Assembly: GCA_024449915.1 (NCBI GenBank)
Contig: JAMZAV010000105.1
Location: 124,001 to 188,000 of the forward strand
DNA: 64,000 nt
Direction: 5' to 3'
From: Sweltsa coloradensis
Taxonomy: Eukaryota; Arthropoda; Insecta; Plecoptera; Chloroperlidae
The notes beneath the pieces were generated by a model. The model made no database searches. It was not told the origin of the DNA and worked only from the letters and a program-made list of their open reading frames with translations. This document shows, one piece after another, positions 23,896 through 34,832 of this stretch. Position numbers and translations under genes: made by a program. Numbering within the stretch: position 1 is the stretch's first letter; every line of letters begins with the position of its first letter.

Positions 23896-25129
23896 TTTTT
23901 TTCTCCCTCTTTTGATTACTCCCACCTAGGTTTGTTATTGGTAGCTATAAAATAGTCTTCCATGGGCTGACCTCCCGCGCGTGAGTATATGCCCCTGCAC
24001 GTCGGTTGTGTACTCTCTCTCCCTCCACCGCCATCAATACAGATAGATGTCAATGATCGATCTTGCTTTGAGCAGCTTGTGGGCCGACAATTCGTCTTGT
24101 TATTGAGGAAAACCTTGGGAACGTTTCAATCACCATCGCCTCCGACAGCCTCCTGAATAAGTCTCGCTAGTTGCACATCCATCTTGAGCCCTGCTGCGCT
24201 CTGCATGGAGAGCATCCTTCAGTTGCAGTTTCCAGGCCCCGAGGCCTCCAACTTTAGTGTGTGAACCACCCACCCAGAACCTGTTGAGTGCAGACAGACT
24301 GTTGCTTTTCATTCCTCAGTCTGCACGTTAGATTGTTTTAGCTCGGTAAACGAATATACACAATTAAGTTGGGCGTCTCTTGTCTTGTGATATTCGAGAC
24401 GATGAATGGATGAAGGACATTGGTGGTAAGAAAACCTTGCCTTATGCGGGTACCATGCCCAAGACCCTTTGGTTCCATACTGACTGCGCCCAACTGTATG
24501 GGCAAGTGAAGAAATGGCATAGGAAAGATTCGGAAATGTTATCTGAAACCGATAGGGGTATTGCTACCACGATAGGATACTCTGCTAGGACAACATGAAG
24601 TTAAGGGAGTGTCTAGGCTGATCACTCCTTCGTGAGCTACCTCTATCGATGCAATACTAGTACTAAACCGAGACCGTGCTTCTATAATCTCTGCCACGAC
24701 AACTTGAGTGGTAGTGTGTAGGCCATGGCCATAGCCACCTCTCGCTAAAGCTATCCGCTAAAAATACGTAATTATTGCTATATTTAATCATTTTCTAATT
24801 TTAATATTATCACTCGAACGATTTGCATAACAAGTATACACTTGTTGAATATTGATGTATAACGAGTTGTTGTGTAACTAACTCAACCTGCGGTCTTCAC
24901 AGATCTACTGCAACCAGATTGCACTAGTATAAATAATTATGCCGTCGTCACCTAGAATAATCTAGAATCAATTAAACATAATCAGTAATCGTGTAGTGAT
25001 TTCACTTTCCTCAATGAAATAAAGCCTGTTTGTACCAGTAATTTTGTTTTATACCCCTTCGTTGTCTACCATATTAAAAAGTTTGATGAGCAAAAATAAA
25101 GACTGAAAGGACAGAGGAAAATGACGTGA
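23896..25129. other. No gene recognised; two weak open segments
   Basis: A minus-strand frame at 24130-24312 and a plus-strand frame at 24380-24598 lie in a locally GC-richer stretch and have normal amino-acid composition, but neither shows a recognisable domain or convincing splice sites. Confidence 0.35.
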
Positions 25130-25225
25130 ACTGGTTGGTGGTTAGAAGCAAGAATGAAGAGGAAATGGAAAGAGAAGAAGACGAAATGGAAAGAGAAGGA
25201 GAAATTGAAGAAGAGGACATGGCAG
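25130..25225 (+). repeat. Purine-rich low-complexity tract
   Basis: Imperfect repeats of GAGGAAATGGAAAGAGAAGA; no pyrimidine-rich interruptions. Confidence 0.8.
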
Positions 25226-25429
25226 GCCCGGCTTTGTCCTCGTTTTTGCCCAAGAAAATAGGTAGCTAGCCATGCACTTCCTGACCCGACTTATGTTGGA
25301 AACAGAAGTATTGAAATATACTTTATTGCATCAATACGTAATTCCTGTCCACAACATTTTAAAGCTAGTTGTCATGAGACAATTCTGTATTCATACCAAG
25401 GGTTGACAACTCGGCGTTTTAGTGTACAC

Positions 25430-26450
25430 TGATTTTTGATTTCGAAATCAGAATTGATTTTTTTGATTTTGTGATTTGTTTGTGATTTTTTATGATGTCT
25501 TGATTTTTTGTGATTTTTGTGATTTTTGATTTTTGATTTGATTTTTTTTGATTTTGGATTTTTTGATTGATTTTTTTTATCTCAAATGATTTTTTTTTTA
25601 TTTTTGGTGATTTGTTTGATGATTCGTTAGTTAGTAGTAAGTGAGTGGTGTCGCAGATGGTTCTTCAACCCTATCTCATCTTATTTGTCTTCATCGTGAG
25701 CAAGTAAACAGCAACCACCTCCACAGCACAATGCCCGTGCACTAATGAAAGCTGCCCTCAGACTGTCCGATACAGCAATCCGCAGCAATCCGCAAAAAAT
25801 CACAGTAGAAGTCGAAATCGCGGCAGAAACAAAGGCACAGTGTGTTACTGTAGCGAGAACGGTTGCACGTGTACACTGGCCCGCGCACTGGCCTTGGCAG
25901 TGGAATCATATTATCCAGCCGTGTACGCCGCCAAACATTTATCGCCGTGTAGTTCAAATATACTCACATAAACGCAAATGTGGCTCCTTTGATCTCGACT
26001 TCGATCCAACACGAATGCCGCATGTTTTGTAAATTTCCGTGATTTTTAGATTATCGATTTTTTATTTGGTTTCGTGATTTCCGATGATTTCTTTACCATT
26101 TCAATTTGCTGTGATTTTTCTGATTTTATTTTTAATAATCATGATTTTCTGTGATTTTTTTTAAATTTCACTGATCTATATTGATTTCCGTGATTTTTAG
26201 ATTTTTATCTGATTTTTGGGATTTTTTGCGATTTTGATTTTTGTTTGATTCGTGATTTTTTAAATGGTTTTGATTTTGGTGATTTTAAAATCAATGTTTT
26301 TTTAAAACATGAAGATTTTTGGAATTTTTGTGATTTTTGTGATTTTTTGTGATTTTTGATTTTTCTGATTTTTTGATTTTTTGTGCACTATATTGATCAT
26401 TTTTGGATTTGATTTTTTTTTTGACATTTTCCTAGTGTACACTGATTTTT
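25430..26450 (+). repeat. TGATTTTT-type simple repeat in two blocks around a unique core
   Basis: Blocks at about 25430-25625 and 26035-26450 consist of GATTTTT/TGATTTTTG units. The core (about 25640-26035) has higher GC and opposing open frames of 71 and 95 codons without recognisable similarity. AGTGTACACTGATTTTT occurs at both outer edges (about 25421 and 26433) as a direct repeat. Confidence 0.75.
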
Positions 26451-27227
26451 TTAGGTCAGTAACAATTCCTCGATTCATACCACCCGAATGACCAGAAGAC
26501 GAAACATCATGAATATGACATTTTAATCATTATGTTTTCTTTATACTGCACTTCCAATTTAGTCTTAGAACTGATTTGCTGGAAAAGTATTATAAATTAA
26601 TGCTTAGTAGGCGATGTTATGTAAGAACAAGTTTCAAGCAACATGCGCATGGAGGGAGGGGAGGGTTGGGTGAGCCTATTACCTAACGAGTAAGCTTTGC
26701 ATGCAGATAAACCTAAGCTAGCGATAATGTTTGCTATCGCGGCTACAGCAATAAAGCGAACATGCAGACTTATGCATTGCAAATGCATCGAAAAATAAAT
26801 GTTGTTGAGATATATTTTATAACGCTAATTGATTGTGTTTTTTTGTTCTTTGGCGATATTTTTTCATCAATGTACTTTCATAACCCGATATAGGGATTTG
26901 TAGTAGAATTCACGATAGAAGTAGGTGGCCACTTTAAAGCCCACCAATCTCATTAATTGTCACTGAAGTACAGTCAAAAGACAAATGGAGGGGAATTGAC
27001 AAATATACCTGGAAATCCACCTCAACTCTTATCCACATGCCTCCACGTTTCCCTCTACAAGTTTTCCTCGAACAAATGTGTTTATTTATTTGCTTATAGT
27101 TGTAAAATATCTTCCACAGTTTGGCAACTTCTTGTGCATTCATCACCCCGACGCACTTGCATCACTGACTGACCATCAGAATATCATGCCGACTATCCGC
27201 TACCACCGTTAAAAAAATATATATTTG
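26451..27227. other. No gene recognised
   Basis: Opposing short open frames at 26934-27172 without family resemblance; otherwise AT-rich. Confidence 0.5.
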
Positions 27228-27500
27228 AAATAAGGGCTCGTCAACCGTTAGGTCTTAATGCGCCACTCTAGCCTAGGGGATATGGGGAGGAAAGTTCCAC
27301 ACTGGTCAGTATATACCAGCCACGGGTAGGGGTAGGTTCTCACGTCACGGTCATAATCGTCTTTGCATGTAATCGTTCGTGGTGTCGTTGTCGTCATCGT
27401 CGTCGTCGGGAGGTCGTCAAGAGCGAGGTGGAGGTGTCACCGACGACGATTGCCAGAGCTCGCCTCTAGTTTCAGGGAGTAAAATACTCCCTTACTTACT
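27228..27500 (+). repeat. Dispersed repeat related to 14126 and 44281
   Basis: GTCAACCGTTAGGTCTTAAT, CACTCTAGCCTAGGGGATAT, GGGGAGGAAAGTTCCACACT, CAGCCACGGGTAGGGG, a TCGTCGTC block, and CTCGCCTCTAGTTTCA. The Ser-rich open frame at 27379 is derived from the TCG repeats. Confidence 0.65.
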
Positions 27501-28320
27501 ACCTGTGTATCAGTGTCATTCCAATCTCAGTAGTCCAAGCCCTCTAATCTACACTTCCACACATCTTATTTCACTTTCCTCAGGCTAATAGCCTATTGAC
27601 AGTAACAAGCACATTTCGCACCCAGAGAACAGTGTAGTAGCGTGCGCTAAGTGCAAACACTCGTGTGCAACAGCATAACACTGTCAAGTAAGTGCTCAAG
27701 CCGGTGTCGGTCTACTCCCAAGGTTTGTTACCGCGTGGGTGCACGGTGCCGACATACTTTGGCCTTCCTTGCCCTTGCCTTCTCTTGACCACCTTCTACT
27801 AATAAAACTTCGCTGAAAGCCACTTGGAAGTACACATTCTAATTCAATCAAATCCCTTTACATAAATATATTTTTGTGTCACATTGAAGGCCTATACGTA
27901 ACAACGCTCAATAAAAAGGTAATCAATATATCTTTTCAATGTAGCAAATAAACTACAACTCGCTCATGGTTTTCGCCGAAGTGAACACGGATTCTTAAAA
28001 CTATTTATATTTATGACATGTGATGTCACATTGTCTATGTCGCAATTTAATCGTCTTGCGCTGGCCAAGATTGTGGTCATGAAACTACTTGGAATCCAAG
28101 ATAGTAAATAATACATTATTCTGATGGCATCGCATGAGGTGCCTGCCCTACCTCTATCTATAATCTACCTTCAAGGAAGTATTGACGAGATGAGGTTGAC
28201 TCCCCTAACCGCGCTCTGCCCATGTCTGTACTCCTACCCAAAGGCGTAACTAACCCTTGATTTTGTGTGGGGGGGGGGGATTATTCTTAATGTAACACAC
28301 TGGGGTATGTGGGTATAGTC
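27501..28320. other. No gene recognised; G tract
   Basis: Ends with AAGGCGTAACTAACCCTTGA and a G tract at about 28270, which looks like another end of the hAT-like MITE type, possibly one into which the element at 28329 inserted. Confidence 0.4.
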
Positions 28321-28328
28321 CCATGCCT

Positions 28329-28822
28329 CAGTGGCGTACGCAGGAATTTATTTCGGGAGGGGCTTGGAACAACGACTCAATGGAGGGGCGCGGGGAAGAT
28401 GCCCGCCACAATAGCGACGTAGACAGTTTTTTGAAAAATACGTATTTTTGAAGTGATTTTTATGTGTTTTAGAAGAAGTTAAGGCACTTTAGCTGAACAA
28501 AAACAATAAAAATGAATAGATGAATTAAATTTTTACGTAAACCTAGATGATTTGCAGAATATAATATTTTAGCTGGAATTTACAGTATGTATCCTGGTAC
28601 AATGGGGTGTCTTGGAGGGATTTCCCCCAGCTAGTGCGGGTCTGAGGTGCAAAGCACTATAGATACTTTTTTTAAAATTTTACAATGCAATTAGTGGTAT
28701 TTTACTAGGTTTTAGCGTGGTGAGGTTGTCAGTTTACAAAATCTTGCTACAAAATTATCCCCCCCCCCCCCCCCCCCCCCATATGAGTATGACAAAATTT
28801 GTCCCCCCGTAGTAACTCCACT
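28329..28822. mobile_element. hAT-like MITE (diverged)
   Basis: Starts CAGTGGCGTACGCAGGAATT; the right end GTAGTAACTCCACT is a degraded complement. The flanks CCATGCCT and CCAAGCCC match at six of eight positions. A run of 22 C lies at 28759-28780. Less certain than the elements at 36267 and 51963. Confidence 0.5.
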
Positions 28823-28830
28823 CCAAGCCC

Positions 28831-29643
28831 ATGTCCTATACGTGCCTGCCTGCCCGTGCCGTGACGTTACATGAATCACGGACGCGGACCCAACATGTGC
28901 TCATGTTTTACAAGTAAGCAATTCACTGCAGCACATGGCAATCATCTCATTATGGTATACTTATTTTTAAAACTGTCTGTACAAAGATAGAAATATTAGT
29001 AGCGTAATATCTAAAAATAGAACGGGCTTCGTGAACGAAACTTTCAAGGTTGTCAAAATGATTGCAATTGAGAGAAAGTGCGACTGTTTGGGTCAACGAT
29101 CGGTTGCTATACTATCATCTCATTAAGGGCCATGTTCTCTTTAGAACTAAGTAATGCGAGACACCAAATACATGACTACCTTCATTAATGAACACGCGTG
29201 TTCAGACTATTACTTATCCCACATAAAAACACGAAAGTTGTCCATTCTCTACGAACGATTTTCTTTGTCAATTTTTATCATGAGAAAATTGTTCTTGACT
29301 AATTGAGTAAACTGGGAAGAGCATTTTAACAACTTCTGCAATCTGATAACAATTACGAGAAACAAGTATTATGGGTGTGTGATTGTCGTCCTAGGGAGGT
29401 ACTCGAGAGTCTAATTCGGGAGGTCGTCGCTCGTCGGCAATCCTTACTGACGTTTCCTCAGGTTTGCATTGGACAAAATGCGATTGCTGCGATTGACTCT
29501 AAAAAAATTGAAAGCATATCAAATATGAAATATCTGTTGTATATTCCCTCCAAACAATCCTTACATCCTATACCTAGTAAGAGCCAAGATTTCCAGGGCA
29601 GCTCCTATACTCCCTTTATACAACAATGTAAATTCATAAGTTA
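28831..29643. other. No gene recognised; SINE-like fragment near 29385-29475
   Basis: GAGAGTCTAATTCGGGAGGT and GGCAATCCTTACTGACGTTT resemble the tRNA-like head and junction of the unit at 7195 in the opposite orientation. The open frame from 29375 arises from it. Confidence 0.45.
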
Positions 29644-30861
29644 AAAAAATCCATCCCGATCGGGGTTCGAACCCGAGTCTCCCATAGTCCAGGTAGGTGC
29701 CTTAGCCAACTAGACCACCGAAACGGTAACTATTTAACCTCCTCAGACCCAGCGTCCCCTATGAGAGACACTAAATAGGGCATTAGAAAATAATTAAATG
29801 GTTGATCTAGAGATGCGAGCCAGGCACTACATTAGTTAATTTTGTTGCCAACAGATGGTAACTATAGTTACAAATTGTCCAACTTACAAAAAAAACTAAA
29901 ACTGAAGCTGTTATCTTTACCTGAATAGGCCTGTTTTTATGAAATTGTATTCAAGATGGCCGTGGAATGGTAATTATGCTGTAATTAATTCTAGTTGCTG
30001 TCAAATTGAATGATACAAACATTATTTCAATAGAAGAACATTGTGTTAACAAGAAGCAATCGGGTTTTTTACTCTGTTGAGAATACAACAATGCCAACAA
30101 TGCAAATTATTCCTATGTCTCCCATAGGCGACATTGGGTCTCAACTGTTGGAATACTTATAAAACTAAAAATTTCATACTCTTATTTTTCATTTGTTTTT
30201 TCTGAGTAAGAATGGTGATTACACTAGCACAAAGCAATTGTATTGAGTAAATTAAAATTTAAAACATATTCCATGTTTTTTACACTTTTTATCAATAAAA
30301 TTAATATCAAAACTAAAATTAAATTTTAATCAACATGTATCTCATGCCAAGCTTATGTTTTCATAACTTTAAAGTTAAATTTAATTAGGCTATCACCAAC
30401 TTATAAAATCCATGCTTGAAACAACCATTAACAAAGGAATTTTGTTATTTTTTGTTATTTTTTTTAATTTATTGAATTTTTTAATTATTATTATAAAATT
30501 TTAAAAATAAATTGTGGGAATAACAACTACAGCAATAAAAAAGAATATACCTACAAATAAAAAGAAGCAAAAATTCATTGAAATTTTAGGGTATTTACTA
30601 ACAAACTACATTGTTGTCAAATAATTGTTTCATATATTTGAGACCCAATGTCGCCTATAGAAGACACAGCGTTTTGGCTAATTGGGTCAAGGGATTTTTG
30701 CCCAGTATTTTTTTTATTTTTTTAATTTAATTTTTTAACAAGAAAATGTCATTTGTTTTTATAAATTCGCAAAAAAATAAATTCTGGTTCTGAGGAGGCT
30801 TCTGAATTGAAGTTGCATTATAGATCTGAATGGATCGAGCCCCAATCGGGATGGATTTTTT
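29644..30861. mobile_element. 1.2-kb foldback element with nested inverted repeats
   Basis: Outer arms: 29644-29670 (AAAAAATCCATCCCGATCGG...) and its complement at 30835-30861, 27 nt with two mismatches. Inner pairs: CCTCCTCAGA near 29748 with TCTGAGGAGG near 30787; and ATAGGCGACATTGGGTCTCA near 30126 with its complement near 30643. The motif GACCCA(A/G)(T/C)GTC(G/C)CCTAT occurs three times. AT-rich centre. No transposase recognised. The tRNA-like sequence at 29651 forms part of the left end. Confidence 0.7.
29651..29722 (-). repeat. tRNA-like sequence (not an intact gene)
   Basis: Minus strand: GGTCTAGTTGGCTAAGGCAC (D-arm-like) and TCGGGTTCGAACCCCGA (perfect T arm, 5-bp stem). The strand that should pair with the 3' acceptor TCGGGAT is absent upstream. 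Related to the sequence at 14811. Confidence 0.6.
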
Positions 30862-32608
30862 AACTTCTGAATGAATGAATGAATGAACAAAATTCCACTT
30901 ACGGGAGTGTTTCCCGACTAAACAAATCGAGAAATGTAAAACAGAGGTGCAAGTTTAGCAACTCTGCAGCATCTACAGACTCTTTTACAACTTGCATAGA
31001 TCGCCTTATGAGCGTTGTCGAAACACCTATAATTATTTTGCTTTTATGATGATAATAATAATAAACATATAATAATATGGTAATAGATGATTAATGATAG
31101 CGTGCGAGCATGCTGTGCGTGTAAAAGCGCTTGCGCCTCTGCTAAGTACTTAGCAATTAGAGAAAGAATTCGTCTGATTGAAAAACAAGAGGAGTCAATT
31201 TTATCTTAATCTAGCTTTTTTTAAATTTGATGTCAGTATCATATACCAACATTACAAAAACACACGTATCACCCTTTTACTGAGGTTAATCTTGGGAAAA
31301 AAACTTTTCAGCAGGATTGGTGGCCTGAATCGGTCCTATTATATAATTAATTACAGCACCGTATGTTTTGTGATAGCACTTAGCTATGATCCGGCTATTC
31401 GAAAAGATTATATTTTGTAATAGATGGATGAGGAATGAGATATGCAGGTTTTGAAGCCACGTCCTATGTGGCAGTGAGGAACCTAGATGTGGATGCTGAT
31501 TTGTATTTTACAAGATAATAAATTAAAATTCAAAACTTTGTACACAAGTGCAATAAATTAAGTATTATCCTACATTTTAGACTTATTCTAAAACCCTCAA
31601 AAACAGATTTCAAAACACAAATTCCTGAAACAAAATTGCCTATGCACGTAATAGGGGGTGACACCTTCGCCCCCCTCCCCTTATAGCGTGCGTGAATTCA
31701 GCTTCTCAATTATTTATTACCAAGGTGATCTTTACACACACACACACACACACCCTCTCTCTTTCCTGGGTACACTGTTTGAGTCTTACACTAATTGCAC
31801 CTGCACCTAATCTTAATGACCCACCTGCAGTCTACCTCGAATGGGGAAAGGTAAAAATTGATGAATTATTTATTTTTTGTTTCCTGACACAAACACAAAA
31901 TATATCTAATAGAATGTTAGCAGTAAAAGCACAGATCCCAAATCACTCGTAGTCGTGGTGACTAGTGTCCGAAAACTTAAATGTAATTTAATTTGATTAC
32001 AAAAAAAGTAAAATAAATTTTTAATATTTTTAATGTGCATAATAAATAACATTCAAATTGAATCATTTTTTAAAATCCATTGTCCGTTTTAGAACTTAAA
32101 CCACAGACGCCGAATTATTGACAAAATAAAAAATATATAAATTTAGATAAATAATTTAAAAAAGAAGCATTTTATTCATCCGCATAGCGATGTTTGCGAG
32201 CTCGCTATAAGCTGGCGAGGTCCAGGTCGGAATCGCCGATGAATGAGAAGACCTCTTTACGACTATTCCAAATAGATCTACTTACAGCCAAGTGTTTGTG
32301 TACTAACACTAACAGTAACACACTGAATCAATTACGTACTGATTGAATTAAGATACATACAAAGTACCTCTCTTGCATCCCTGTTTGTGGGAAGAACCAA
32401 TCCCTGCATCGTCCTATGAACCTTCTTCTCTCTCAGGATTATACGTGGCGGGAATCGAACTCCCGTGTTCTAACACTGAACCACATATCTTACCGTAGAA
32501 AACTTGCTTTTCTTTAAAGTAATAAAGAGTGAGAGGAATTGGGAGAGTAGTGAAGGATGGACTTAATTCTGTTTAAAAAAAAATATTTTTTTAGATATTC
32601 AAATAACA
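30862..32608. other. No gene recognised; microsatellites
   Basis: (GAAT)n at about 30872, (CA)n at about 31734-31754, and a B-box-like GGCGGGAATCGAACTCCCG at about 32451 with a degraded tRNA-like context. Open frames at 31178 and 31692 lack support. Confidence 0.45.
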
Positions 32609-33039
32609 TAATTAATTAATTAATTAATTAATTAATATCGAGCCCTATTTTCAACTAAGTCGGGTAAGGGGTGGGAGGTTCCCACCTCATTCTTGGCTCC
32701 CCGGGCTTATCGAAGCCGGCTAGCCATGCCTGACGCTTCTTTCTCCCACATCATCTTTTTCTTCCTCTGCATCATCTTCTTCACTTTCTTCCTCTTCAAT
32801 GTCTTCTTCCTCAGGGACCTCCACCAGTTTTTGCCATATTTTTCGTTATTCCCAACATCTTTCCTGGTTAACCCTTTCCCAAGCTGCATTTCTCCATTTC
32901 AAATCCATTGCTATAACTTCTTCCCATCTCAGTTTTGGCCTCCCTCTTCTTTGTTTGTGTCCTGCGTCTTGTTCATTACTGCATCTTCGGAATCCTGTCC
33001 TTCTGCATCCTCTTCACGTGTCCAAACCACCTCAGCCTT
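32609..33039 (-). pseudogene. 3' end of a dead LINE (non-LTR retrotransposon)
   Basis: Reading the minus strand from 33039: RLRWFGHVKRMQKDRIPK, a stop, a frameshift, then RRGRPKLRWEEVIAMDLK, WRNAAWERV, another stop, RKIWQKLVEV and an acidic tail. This order (LRWFGHV-RM, RGRP-RW, D-W-L) is the characteristic C-terminal tail after the reverse transcriptase in several LINE clades, often misannotated as host genes. A 3' UTR of about 85 nt leads to a (TTAA)n tail at 32609-32637, typical of LINE insertion. Stops and the frameshift make it inactive, and the reverse transcriptase proper is absent (5' truncation). The pyrimidine-rich open frames on the other strand are its shadow. Confidence 0.8.
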
Positions 33040-34430
33040 TAATAATATAATAATATAAATTTCGATGGAAAAGAAGCTCACATAGGGCCGAAACCCCGTG
33101 CGTGGGCTGCTTTAAAAAACGTAGTTAGATACCTGAGGGCAATGGCATGCATCACACCGTGGGGACGTTTTTCACGAAAACATTATTTGGAGCTATACAG
33201 TCAATATATCGTTGTCCCTTGGTTGTATATATTCTAGGGACCTTTGAAAATGTATCAACGTCTGAAGTTTGACCTGGGAAATTCGCGCATTCAAAATTTG
33301 TCGGGGTGATTGAAGATGACGAGAATCGTTTGTGAGATCAAAGACATAATATTTAGATTTTTTCAGCATTTAAAATATGTCACTGCTCAACTCTCAGCTT
33401 TGGTATTTTGACTGAGGAAGACCTTGGAGAGATCTTCAGTCAGTATTGCCTGTGGCTGGTATAGCCGTAGATCTCCCGTTGGAAGCGGACTACAGCCGGC
33501 CAGCTCGGCTCAGCTCAGCTCAAGCGTGCGTTCCTCGACGAGTGGAAATGCACGTATACCTACTCCACGCAAAGTGCAAGCATTTATTTTTTTTCAGTTG
33601 CACTTTTTATATTCGTTTTTCCCATTCTAATGGTTTCACATTCTATTCGTTGGTTCGAGATCCCACAGGAGACCTTGGCCAGCGGTATACGTGTGTACGT
33701 ACGTTCGTGTGTCCACTCCGAGGTCCATTCTACCCCTTCGAGGAGTGAGCGTTTGTTGAGCAGAGCCGGCCGGCAACTGTAGTCCGTTCGTGAACTACCT
33801 TGCTTGATCGGATGATGGTAATTAGTTATATCTGCTGATATGGTAATAACATTTATAACCTTCTAATTCTCGTTTGGGAAAATAAGAGCAATTATGTCAT
33901 AAAGCTTGTGGAGTGGCTGATCCGCTGATTCATTGCTTGCAGCTAGTCCAAGTTACAGCTCTCGATGGATCATGCAGGTGATGCCGACGCTACAGCGAGT
34001 AAGGAACCTTCTTCGCGTTCTTCAGTAATCACCATGGTGGTGGTGCTTTTAAATTTTGAGATCGAGTTAGGAGCTGTAAAACTGGACTCAGTCACGCCAC
34101 TATTCCTATTCTGTTTTATCATGTTTGGGTATTATTGAACAAGTCTGATCCAAAGTAATTCGCAAATGTGAGACACAGGTTATAGTGTTGACGGCGGTTA
34201 CTAGACTGGGCGGTTCCGAGCTCTGAGTCCGAGGGCCAGGCAAGCAAGCTCTTTGGTGCTTGTCAGTCACTTCCGTTCCACATGGCGCATGCTTCTGTTC
34301 TGAGCACAAGCACATAGTACACTGCACACCACCTGTAAACACCGTATCTTCCTATCCTCACCTGGCGTATTGCAGTGTGTGCTGATTGCGTCATAACGCG
34401 CTGCCTGTGTCGGGGTCACTAGGAGCAAAC
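33040..34430. other. No gene recognised upstream of the promoter region
   Basis: Contains a SINE-like fragment near 33415-33480 (GGAGAGATCTTCAGTCAGTA) and otherwise fewer repeats than elsewhere. A minus-strand open frame at 34106-34342 in GC-richer sequence has no recognisable domain. Confidence 0.4.
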
Positions 34431-34832
34431 CAACGAGTTAGACAGAGAGAGAGAGATTGAGAGTGAGAGTGAGAGAGAACCAATGGAGGCACTCGCCTGC
34501 CCAACCTCGACGCTGGTGCTGCTAGTATTGAACCGACTGCCTTCACGGCGTGAAGCACATGCTTCATTCAAAGCTAACAATCAAATAGATATATTTTAGT
34601 GGTTGTCATTCCACAAAAACAATAACACTATTTTTATTATAGTTATAACTTGAATTTATACAAGTGAATATATTAAATATCCGGTTGAATCGTGTGATAT
34701 TGACGAGTGCTGTGGGAAGTGTACGTAGGCTTAGGGTATAGTATCGAGCGGTAGACCAGCTGTGCGGCTATCAGCTGTCTTGCTTGCATGGCGGGCACGG
34801 GAGTACGACGCTGCGTGTGAAACTAGAGAGTC
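34431..34832 (+). promoter_or_regulatory. Putative promoter/5' leader of the nesprin-like gene
   Basis: GC content rises toward the start codon. Visible items are a GA-rich microsatellite at about 34439-34478, a TATA-like TATAGTAT at 34737, and two CAGCTG E-boxes at 34757 and 34772, spaced 15 bp apart. E-boxes of this form bind bHLH factors, including myogenic ones; whether these lie upstream or downstream of the transcription start cannot be told. No initiator was identified. Confidence 0.35.
34788..34820 (+). other. Short upstream ORF in the 5' leader
   Basis: ATG at 34788 followed by nine codons (MAGTGVRRCV) and TGA, ending 12 nt before the main ATG. It is in the same frame but is closed by TGA and then TAG. 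It has T at -3 and G at +4, a mediocre context. It would only matter if transcription starts upstream of 34788. Confidence 0.4.

Noticed and set aside
24130..24598. Two frames in a GC-richer stretch as exons of an unknown gene
   Set aside because: They lie on opposite strands, with no convincing acceptor/donor pairs and no domain; kept only as a weak note.
29651..29722. Functional tRNA gene
   Set aside because: The T arm is perfect but the 5' acceptor strand does not pair with the 3' acceptor strand; the same holds at 14811 and 45688.
32693..33058. 121-codon Phe/Ser-rich frame on the + strand
   Set aside because: It is the complement of the LINE C-terminal coding remnant and reads a purine-rich tract in reverse.
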